From Runella rosea (GTDB lineage Bacteria; Bacteroidota; Bacteroidia; Cytophagales; Spirosomataceae), in NCBI RefSeq assembly GCF_003325355.1, contig NZ_CP030850.1:5635501-5699500 (forward strand): DNA of 64,000 bases, written 5' to 3'. The notes below the pieces were generated by a model, which saw only the letters and a list, made by a program, of their open reading frames with translations, had not been told where the DNA came from and did no database searches. Both the position numbers and the translations under genes were made by a program. Shown piece after piece: positions 44,472-51,860 of the stretch. How positions within the stretch are numbered: the stretch's first letter is position 1; every line of letters begins with the position of its first letter.

Positions 44472-46934
44472 ATGAAAGTCCTCAAATTTGGCGGCACTTC
44501 GTGCGGCACTGTCGAAAGTATCCAACAGGTCATTCAGATTTTACAAGATAATATTGCCAAAGGTGAGCGCATAGCCGTGGTGTATTCTGCCATGGGCGGT
44601 GTAACCAACAAGTTGATTGAGATAGGGCGTATGGCATCCAAGGGAAATGCCGAGTATTTTGATGCACTCAAAGCCGTCGAAGAACGCCACTTTGCGGCCA
44701 TTCGTGGCTTGATTGACATCAAAAATCAAAGCAGTTCTATCGCCAAAGTACGTGGATTGGTCAACGAATTGGAAGATTTACTGAAAGGTATTTCGCTGAT
44801 TCGGGAACTGTCGGCCCGAACGCTTGATTTGTTAATGTCTTTTGGTGAGCGCCTTTCTACAACCATCATTACCGAGGCCCTCAAAGCCCGCGGTGTAAAA
44901 GCGGAGTTTTGTGACGCCCGCACCCTGATACGCACCAATGATCATTTTGGCTACGCCGAAGTGGATTTTGAGGTGACAAATGCGCAAATTTTGGCCCATT
45001 TTGCCAGAACTGATGCGATGCAGTGTATTACAGGCTTCATTGCCTCTACGGTCGAAGGGATTACAACCACCCTTGGGCGCGGTGGTTCGGATTATACGGA
45101 CTCCATTTTTGGGGCGGCACTCGACGCCGACGTGATTGAAATCTGGACCGATGTAGACGGGATGATGACCGCCGACCCGCGCAAGGTTTCTACCGCGTTT
45201 ACGATTCCGACCATTACCTACGCGGAAGCCATGGAGTTGAGTCACTTTGGGGCCAAAGTGATTTATCCACCGAGCTTACAGCCCGCGTTTGTTAAGAATA
45301 TTCCGATTAAAGTGCTGAATACCTTCAACGTAGCCTCGGAAGGGACCACTGTTCATACAACATCCGATGAAACGTCTTTTGCCATCACGGGCATCAGCTC
45401 CATTGATGACATTGCCCTTGTCAATGTGCAAGGCAGCGGTTTGATTGGGGTGGCGGGCGTGTCGGCGCGTTTGTTTTCGGCGCTTTCGCGGCATAAAATC
45501 AGCGTCATTTTGATTTCGCAAGCATCGTCCGAACATTCGATTTGTTTTGCCATTGACCCTAAAAACGCCGACCGCGCCAAGGAGGTTTTGGACCAAACTT
45601 TTGCGCCCGAAATCAGCGCTGGCGATATTGACCGGGATGGAATTCAGATTCAGAAAAACGTTTCTATTATCGCCATCGTGGGCGAAGGAATGCGTCGTAG
45701 TACGGGTGTTTCGGGGAAATTATTTACGGCGTTGGGCAAAAATGGTATCAACGTCATCGCCACTGCCCAAGGCTCTTCGGAGTTGAATATCTCGGTGGTT
45801 ATTCAGAAAAATGACCTTTCCAAGGCGCTTAATGCCATTCACGGGGTGTTTTTTCAGTCAGAAGTACGAACATTGAACCTGTTTATTGTCGGAACAGGCT
45901 TGATTGGGAGTACGTTCTTGAAACAACTTTCGGCACAGTCAGACTATTTAGCCAAAGAGAAATTGCTGAAAGTCAACGTAGTAGGCTTGGCCCGCAGCAA
46001 AAAAATGTGGCTCAATCCAGAAGGTATCAGCCTGACCCATTGGAAGGAAGAACTGGACGAAAATGGCAAAACCACGAGCTTGCCAGCGTTTGTACAGCGT
46101 ATTCGGGAGTTCAACTTACCCAACAGCGTATTCATTGACTGTACGTCCGACAAGGATATTATCCATTATTATCACCCTTTGCTCGACGCCAGCGTGTCGG
46201 TCGTGACGCCCAACAAAGTGGCCAATTCGAGCAGCTACTCTGAGTATCGACGGTTGCAGCAAACGGCAGTGCGTAAGGGAGTTAAGTTTTTGTACGAAAC
46301 CAACGTGGGCGCAGGTTTGCCCATCATCAACACCATTCAGGGGTTGATGGCTAGTGGTGATAAATTTGTCAAAATTGAAGCCATTTTATCTGGAACGCTG
46401 TCTTTCATTTTCAACAGCTTTGTGGAGGGAACCCGATTTGTTGATATTGTGGGCGAAGCCAAAGAAAAAGGCTACACCGAGCCTGACCCGCGCGACGATT
46501 TGAGCGGCCTCGACGTAGCGCGTAAAATCCTGATTTTGGCCCGTGAAACAGGCGTTGGACTCGAAATGAGCGACATTCAAATTGCGCCAATTTTGCCCGA
46601 TAATTGTTTGCAAGCTCCAACCGTTGCTGATTTCTTTACTGAATTAGAAAATTCTGACGCGTATTTTGGGGGTTTGCTGCAAGCGGCCGCCGAAAAAGGA
46701 GAGAAATTGCGCTACATCGCCACGCTCGAAAACGGCAAAGCCACACTTCAGCTGCGCACCGTCGATGCCGACCATCCGTTTTATTCGCTTTCTGGTGCCG
46801 ACAACATCGTTTCGTTTACCACCGAGCGTTACAACTCACGGCCGTTGGTGGTCAAAGGGCCGGGTGCTGGGGCAGAAGTGACCGCTTCGGGCGTGTTTGC
46901 CGACGTGATGAGCATTAGTAGTTATTTATCATAA
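44472..46934 (+). CDS. thrA: Bifunctional aspartokinase / homoserine dehydrogenase I
   Basis: From the ATG at 44472 the product is 820 residues and opens at MKVLKFGGTSCGTVES, the aspartokinase phosphate-binding start; an in-frame ATG at 44394 adds 26 residues that fit no aspartokinase. The kinase domain (about 1-290) is followed by ACT regulatory domains (about 315-460, LVNVQGSGLIGVAGVSARLF), then homoserine dehydrogenase with a Rossmann motif FIVGTGLIGSTFLKQL. It phosphorylates aspartate and reduces aspartate semialdehyde, the committed steps to threonine, methionine and lysine. The gene stands alone; thrB and thrC are not next to it. A palindromic-repeat terminator follows. Confidence 0.95.
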   Translation: MKVLKFGGTSCGTVESIQQVIQILQDNIAKGERIAVVYSAMGGVTNKLIEIGRMASKGNAEYFDALKAVEERHFAAIRGLIDIKNQSSSIAKVRGLVNELEDLLKGISLIRELSARTLDLLMSFGERLSTTIITEALKARGVKAEFCDARTLIRTNDHFGYAEVDFEVTNAQILAHFARTDAMQCITGFIASTVEGITTTLGRGGSDYTDSIFGAALDADVIEIWTDVDGMMTADPRKVSTAFTIPTITYAEAMELSHFGAKVIYPPSLQPAFVKNIPIKVLNTFNVASEGTTVHTTSDETSFAITGISSIDDIALVNVQGSGLIGVAGVSARLFSALSRHKISVILISQASSEHSICFAIDPKNADRAKEVLDQTFAPEISAGDIDRDGIQIQKNVSIIAIVGEGMRRSTGVSGKLFTALGKNGINVIATAQGSSELNISVVIQKNDLSKALNAIHGVFFQSEVRTLNLFIVGTGLIGSTFLKQLSAQSDYLAKEKLLKVNVVGLARSKKMWLNPEGISLTHWKEELDENGKTTSLPAFVQRIREFNLPNSVFIDCTSDKDIIHYYHPLLDASVSVVTPNKVANSSSYSEYRRLQQTAVRKGVKFLYETNVGAGLPIINTIQGLMASGDKFVKIEAILSGTLSFIFNSFVEGTRFVDIVGEAKEKGYTEPDPRDDLSGLDVARKILILARETGVGLEMSDIQIAPILPDNCLQAPTVADFFTELENSDAYFGGLLQAAAEKGEKLRYIATLENGKATLQLRTVDADHPFYSLSGADNIVSFTTERYNSRPLVVKGPGAGAEVTASGVFADVMSISSYLS

Positions 46935-46957
46935 AACTGAAAATCAGTATGCTGTTG

Positions 46958-46990
46958 AACGTCGGCGAGGCTTCAAGCCTCGCCGACGTT
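46958..46990 (+). terminator. 33-bp palindromic repeat acting as thrA terminator
   Basis: Arms AACGTCGGCGAGGCTT (46958-46973) and AAGCCTCGCCGACGTT (46975-46990) are perfectly complementary around one base and are followed by seven more T residues. The outer eight bases of each arm are identical to those of the repeat at 3404-3436, while the inner stem differs in sequence but keeps pairing. It lies 23 bp after the thrA stop. Confidence 0.9.
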
Positions 46991-47103
46991 TTTTTTTGTA
47001 AATGCCTTTTTTTAGCCGATTGATGGGTATGTGCAAACCCAAGTTGTCTAAATTTGTCCTGCACCGATTATTAAAAGGGTACATTTCATCTCAAATATTA
47101 TTA

Positions 47104-47111
47104 TATCTTTG
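47104..47111 (+). promoter_or_regulatory. -7 promoter box of the TPR histidine kinase
   Basis: TATCTTTG fits TAnnTTTG and ends 22 bp before the ATG at 47134, giving a short leader. Confidence 0.65.
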
Positions 47112-47133
47112 TTCGTGATGAACTCTTAATTCT

Positions 47134-49269
47134 ATGAGAATGAAAGCGATTGCTTCAACACATTTAGTGTGTTTGGCTCTATTCGTAAATGCTGCTTTTG
47201 CACAAATAAGTCCAGTTGACAGCCTAAAAAAAGTACTTTCTCAGCCCATGGCCGATACAGCCCGGGTGTTTACGCTTGACCAATTGAGCCTTCGATTGAT
47301 GTATTCAAAACCAGTGGTTGCGATGCAGTACTCCCAAGAAGGATTAGATTTGGCGGAGAAAATCAATTTTCCCCGTGGAAAAGTCCGAAATATGAACCGT
47401 TTGGGTTCTATTCTGCGCTTTACGAGCAATTATGCGGAGGCGTTGGAGATGCACTTTAACGCCCTGAAAATTGCGGAAAAAATCGACTATCAAGAGGGCG
47501 TGGCCCGAACCCTCAACAACATCGGAATCTTGTATTCCGAACAAAAAGAATCCAAAAAAGCCATTGAGTACTACTTTAAGACCAAAGTCATTGCCGAAAA
47601 AATAAACGACCAAAATCTCCTTCAAATTTCATTAGTCAATCTCGGGACCGATTATGCCCTTTTAAATCAAACCGATTCTGCGCGTTTTTATACCGAAGCG
47701 GCCTACGAAATGGCCGTCAGACGTAAAAGTAGTAACGTGCCTGTATTGTTGATGAATCTGGGTAATATTTACAACCGAATGGGGAATTATCCCTTGTCGC
47801 TCCAGTACTATCGTTCGGCCTTGCCCTACCTGAAAGCCGCCGATAATAACCGATTGCTGAGCCAAACGTACTTTGAGATGGCTGAGGTCTTTAAAGCACG
47901 AAAACGCCTTGATTCTTGTCAGTATTACGCCCAAAAATCCCTGTCGTTGAGTCGGGAAGTCAACAATACCAAGTATATCTACGAAGCAGGAACGCTGCTT
48001 GCATCGTTGTACGAGTCCAGCGATAAAGCCAAGGCCTACGACTATTTTAAACTCGCGGCGGTGGCCAAAGACAGTATTTTCAGTGAAGAAAAAACAAAGC
48101 AAATTCAAAATTTAGGCTTAAATGAGCAATTGCGGCAACAAGAACTGAGCGCCACTCGAAAAGAGTTTGAGAATCAACGAAGAATGTACCTTTTGTTTGG
48201 GGTGATGGGCGTGATTTTGATTGTGATGGTAATTCTTTATCGAAATAATATTCAAAAGAATAGGGCAAACGAACTTTTACACAAGCAAAAAGAGGCTATT
48301 CAAACCCAAAAGAAGCAACTCCAGACGTCGCTCGAAACCCTCAAAAATACCCAGGCCCAGCTCATCCAAAGGGAAAAACTCGCCAGCCTGGGCGAGCTTA
48401 CTACCGGCATTGCCCACGAGATTCAGAATCCGTTAAACTTCGTGAATAATTTTGCTGACATCAGCGTCGGGATGGTGCAGGAATTGATGGAAATCAAAGA
48501 AGAAGTCAAGGCTCGAACCAATTCGGTAGCAGCAGTCCAAACGGGAGTTGAATTGCCGCCTGAGATTAAAGCACAAAATGAAGAGGATGAGGTTTTAGAA
48601 ATGGAGCTTTTGGGTAGCTTGGAAAAAACCCTTCAGAAAGTCACCAATCACGGGCAACGCGCCAGCGACATCGTTAAAAGTATGCTCGAACACTCGCGCA
48701 CGGGTACGGGCGAACCAGACATCACCAACATCAACAAAATCGTTGATGAATACCTCCGCCTCGCGTTTCATGGCATGAAAGCCAAGTACAAAAATTTCAA
48801 CTCGGCCTATGAGTTTGTGGCGGATGAAAATCTACCCGACATCACCGTGGTGCCGCAGGATATTGGCCGAGTAATGATGAATTTGTGTAACAACGCGTTT
48901 TATTCGGTCAATTTTAAAGCCAACCAGACGAGTAAACAGAACGACGGCATGATGGCGGTATTGGCCACTTACCAACCCAACGTAACGGTGATTACAAAAA
49001 AAGGGAAGGATATGATTGAAATCCACGTAAAAGACAACGGCACTGGCATTGCGGATAATGTACGGGGTAAGATTTTTCAGCCGTTTTTTACGACCAAACC
49101 CACGGGCGAAGGAGCGGGGCTGGGATTGTCGCTCAGCTATGACATCGTGGTCAAAGGCCACGGCGGTACCATTGATGTGGAGACGGTAGAAGGGGAAGGA
49201 GCTACGTTTATTGTCAAATTGCCGATCAAATCATTTGCCGAAGAAGAGAAAAAGAAAGCAAAGAAATAG
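47134..49269 (+). CDS. TPR sensor histidine kinase
   Basis: The 711-residue product has a signal peptide (to AFAQ, about residue 23), periplasmic TPR repeats (about 30-340; GVARTLNNIGILYSEQKESK), a transmembrane helix (about 349-370), a coiled coil, and a kinase core. The H-box reads LTTGIAHEIQNPLNFVNNF with phospho-acceptor H428; the N-box has LCNNAFYSV and the G-boxes NGTGIADNVRGKIFQPFFTT and GLGLSLSYDIV. No receiver domain or response regulator gene is adjacent, so the output partner is unknown. An acidic insert (about 448-495) interrupts the HisKA region. Confidence 0.9.
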   Translation: MRMKAIASTHLVCLALFVNAAFAQISPVDSLKKVLSQPMADTARVFTLDQLSLRLMYSKPVVAMQYSQEGLDLAEKINFPRGKVRNMNRLGSILRFTSNYAEALEMHFNALKIAEKIDYQEGVARTLNNIGILYSEQKESKKAIEYYFKTKVIAEKINDQNLLQISLVNLGTDYALLNQTDSARFYTEAAYEMAVRRKSSNVPVLLMNLGNIYNRMGNYPLSLQYYRSALPYLKAADNNRLLSQTYFEMAEVFKARKRLDSCQYYAQKSLSLSREVNNTKYIYEAGTLLASLYESSDKAKAYDYFKLAAVAKDSIFSEEKTKQIQNLGLNEQLRQQELSATRKEFENQRRMYLLFGVMGVILIVMVILYRNNIQKNRANELLHKQKEAIQTQKKQLQTSLETLKNTQAQLIQREKLASLGELTTGIAHEIQNPLNFVNNFADISVGMVQELMEIKEEVKARTNSVAAVQTGVELPPEIKAQNEEDEVLEMELLGSLEKTLQKVTNHGQRASDIVKSMLEHSRTGTGEPDITNINKIVDEYLRLAFHGMKAKYKNFNSAYEFVADENLPDITVVPQDIGRVMMNLCNNAFYSVNFKANQTSKQNDGMMAVLATYQPNVTVITKKGKDMIEIHVKDNGTGIADNVRGKIFQPFFTTKPTGEGAGLGLSLSYDIVVKGHGGTIDVETVEGEGATFIVKLPIKSFAEEEKKKAKK

Positions 49270-49324
49270 TTCGTTTTGATTATATTTAACTGTTCATTAA
49301 ACCATTACTTAACTCCCTTACATT

Positions 49325-49504
49325 ATGAATAAGTCTTTTTTTATTACTTGTATTCTTTTGATAGCGGCACACCTTTCATTTGCTCAGGCTCACATTGAGA
49401 CCGAAGGAGAGGGCAGCAGCATTGAGCCGATGTCGATAGTTATCGGCGTGGTGATAGGCTTAGTGGTTGGTTATTTGGTAGGCTCGAAAATGGGTAAAAA
49501 GTAA
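49325..49504 (+). CDS. 59-residue exported glycine-rich membrane peptide
   Basis: This small gene (ATG at 49325, TAA at 49502-49504) begins with a clear signal peptide (MNKSFFITCILLIAAHLSFA). A short acidic linker (ETEGEGSS) leads to a hydrophobic segment with glycine spacing (VIGVVIGLVVGYLVGSKMGK). Such a GxxxG-rich helix could sit in a membrane or oligomerise. It lies 55 bp after the histidine kinase and converges on the peptidase gene 25 bp away. No family is recognised; its reading frame, signal and spacing support it being real. Confidence 0.65.
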   Translation: MNKSFFITCILLIAAHLSFAQAHIETEGEGSSIEPMSIVIGVVIGLVVGYLVGSKMGKK

Positions 49505-49529
49505 TAGCGCAAAAGAGGGGTTTGTGGTA

Positions 49530-51011
49530 TTACAAATCCCTCCTTTTGATGTGTTCGAGTGTAATCAACAACGGGACGATTCTACCTTCGTGTTTTTCCC
49601 GTAATTCAAAACCCATCTTCTTCGTTTTGTAGTCAATTTGCTCATAATTCAATAGTTTTGAGCCCATTACCTTCTGCACCCGCTGGGTAAAAGTTCCCTT
49701 TTGCCCATTCATGGCGGTGATACAACTATCAATGTTGACTTCTTTATCGGAAAACAAAAACAACCAAGATTCTGTCCCGGTGACTTCATTAAGTGCGTAC
49801 ACCTGCTCTTCTGAGGGGAGAAATACCTTGGTGTTGGCACCAACCACGGGGCTGATGGAATCAATCGGGAAAAGCTTATCAACGCTGGGCTGGGTGGCAT
49901 TGGCGCCGAGTACATACAGGTAGGTTTGTTTATCTACGTTAATGCGGAATTTGTATTCGGTGTCGGTTTGTTGCGGGTCGCGGAGTGAGTAGGCCACCAG
50001 CGGCTCATTGTCGGTGGTGTTTCCTTCAGGTGACTGGCGCGTAAATGGAAGCTCCACGGGACGTAAATTGGCCAGTTCGATGGTCACATCGCCTGAGCGC
50101 AGGGCTTCGGTCGTGTAGTTGTTGGGGGATAGATACGCCTGAAAGCCGTATTTGGTGTGTTTGGTGTAATCATCGTAGCGAATCCAGAAAAAACCATCTT
50201 CACCCCAATCTTCACCTCGGCTGTTGACGACGTGAAAAGCCCCGCCGAATTTTTTGTCGTCGTATCCCACCACGCAAACCGCGTGCCCGCCGCGTAAATT
50301 GTCCGATTTATTAGGGTCCCATAGGCCATACTCATCGCCCGAGCCAATGCCGAAAAACCGCAAAATACGCATCCAGAGCTTGGGCCAAAAACCGAGTTCG
50401 TCCAAGGAAGGAGTAGTTTGAATCGCAATAACGACGGGGGTTCCTTCGGCCAATGCCTTCTTGGTCGCGATGACAATGTCTTCCTGCCGGTCGTTCAACC
50501 CAAAAAGGCGGATATAATCCATGATTTTGGATTCTGTCGCTGGCTGGAGTGAGGTCATTGGCGTACAGTCGGGGTAGCCCTGTTGGGAGAGTCGGGCCAC
50601 GCCGTTGGTTTTCAAAAATTCAAGCGCATTGGCTACTTCTGCCCCTTTTTTACACGCGTCGTCGTTGGGGGATTTGATGGCGTTGTAAAGAAAAGAGGGC
50701 GAAAAACGCAGCGCATCTATCGAGTCTTTGTTGGTAATATTGAGCCGTTTGGCTTCTAATATCGTACGCATGTAGTAGGCTGTCGAAAATCCCACGCAGG
50801 TACCGAGGGTCCCTTGGTTGAGAACTGAAGGTACATACATCGACAAATCCACTTTGGGGGGGAGCCCATCTTCGTTGACCACCAGACTCGATTTTTTTTT
50901 CAGGACATTATTGTACGAAGTATCGTTGAAATTCAGTCCTTGGGCGTGCAGTGAGGTATGGCCCAATATCCACAAAAAAGTGAGTAAGGAGAGTTGCTTT
51001 ATAGGGTTCAT
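49530..51011 (-). CDS. Exported papain-like (C1) cysteine peptidase with DUF4384 domain
   Basis: From the ATG at 51009-51011 (MNPIKQLSLLTFLWILG, a signal peptide) the product is 493 residues; an upstream start at 51050 would add 13 residues and overlap the preceding gene. The C1 active site is complete: Q66 and C72 in NQGTLGTCVGFST, H243 in RGGHAVCVVGY, N263 in HVVNSRGEDWGEDGFFWI. The C-terminal part has a DUF4384-like domain (QTYLYVLGANATQPSVDKLF). It is the last gene of an operon with two caspase-fold genes and lies 19 bp after the second. It should act in the periplasm or outside. Confidence 0.9.
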   Translation of the reverse strand: MNPIKQLSLLTFLWILGHTSLHAQGLNFNDTSYNNVLKKKSSLVVNEDGLPPKVDLSMYVPSVLNQGTLGTCVGFSTAYYMRTILEAKRLNITNKDSIDALRFSPSFLYNAIKSPNDDACKKGAEVANALEFLKTNGVARLSQQGYPDCTPMTSLQPATESKIMDYIRLFGLNDRQEDIVIATKKALAEGTPVVIAIQTTPSLDELGFWPKLWMRILRFFGIGSGDEYGLWDPNKSDNLRGGHAVCVVGYDDKKFGGAFHVVNSRGEDWGEDGFFWIRYDDYTKHTKYGFQAYLSPNNYTTEALRSGDVTIELANLRPVELPFTRQSPEGNTTDNEPLVAYSLRDPQQTDTEYKFRINVDKQTYLYVLGANATQPSVDKLFPIDSISPVVGANTKVFLPSEEQVYALNEVTGTESWLFLFSDKEVNIDSCITAMNGQKGTFTQRVQKVMGSKLLNYEQIDYKTKKMGFELREKHEGRIVPLLITLEHIKRRDL

Positions 51012-51030
51012 GCGATTGACTTTGAGGGGA

Positions 51031-51852
51031 TTATCGGTTAGCTTTAACAACCGGTTTGGCGGCAGCGGGACGACAACTTACTGGAACCTGACTCAAGCCT
51101 GCGTATTCAGGGATAAATGATTTCGTAATTTTGTTAATTCTTGCCAGCAGGTTGTTTAAGGTTACCTCTTTGAGGTTTTTTGCGTACAACATATCCTCAA
51201 AAGCCTCGGTAAGCGAATAAGTAAAGACTGAATTTCGTTGGATGGTAAAGACCGGTTTACCCTTTTGTCCACTAGATATTTTCAGGATACGGCAAGGCTC
51301 GCCGAGAAATAGTTTTTTTAGAATTTCCTTGCTACGGTCGTGTTTCACAATCGTATTTCTGGGCAGCGGAGTGGGGTATCGGTCAATCATTTTGTTTCGG
51401 CAATCGGCCATCACAATACCGAGTCGGAGTCTTTTGGTTTGAAGGATAGCGGCCACTTCATCAATGGATACCAGACTGTGTTTTTCAAGTTTAAACAAAC
51501 CCGGATTGTCTAATTGCATTGAAGGCAAAGGGCTGTTGTCGGGGTAGGTGCCAAAGCCAGAGTAATAAAAAACGACAATGTCATTTGGATGAATGGAGGT
51601 GTCGCTGACCGCATTTCTGACCGCCTTTTCGGTAAGTCCATCCACTTTTCGGTTGACATAAACGGTTTGTAAATGGTATCCGATTTGCGTACTGATTTTT
51701 TTAAACATGGTGCTTACCATCTCTTCATCCTTGAGGCTTATCATCCCAAAATCTTTGTTTTCATAATCGGAAGCAAGAATGAGGTGCAGCTTTTGAGCGC
51801 GGCTGATAAAAGGTGAAAGGGCAAACAGAAAAAGAAAAAAGTAACTTTTCAT
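51031..51852 (-). CDS. Caspase-like protein lacking the catalytic histidine (pseudo-caspase)
   Basis: The 273-residue product has a signal peptide (to SRAQ, residue 20) and one caspase/C14-type domain: LHLILASDYENKDFG, then VVFYYSGFGTYPDN and LGIVMADCRNKM. In active C14 peptidases the first motif reads SGHG; here the histidine is F100 (TTT codon at 51553-51555). C151 is kept at the nucleophile position. It is therefore probably inactive as a protease, or uses another base, and may act as a partner of the active caspase encoded just upstream (8 bp between stop and start). There are no extra domains. Confidence 0.8.
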   Translation of the reverse strand: MKSYFFLFLFALSPFISRAQKLHLILASDYENKDFGMISLKDEEMVSTMFKKISTQIGYHLQTVYVNRKVDGLTEKAVRNAVSDTSIHPNDIVVFYYSGFGTYPDNSPLPSMQLDNPGLFKLEKHSLVSIDEVAAILQTKRLRLGIVMADCRNKMIDRYPTPLPRNTIVKHDRSKEILKKLFLGEPCRILKISSGQKGKPVFTIQRNSVFTYSLTEAFEDMLYAKNLKEVTLNNLLARINKITKSFIPEYAGLSQVPVSCRPAAAKPVVKANR

Positions 51853-51860
51853 AAAAAGGG

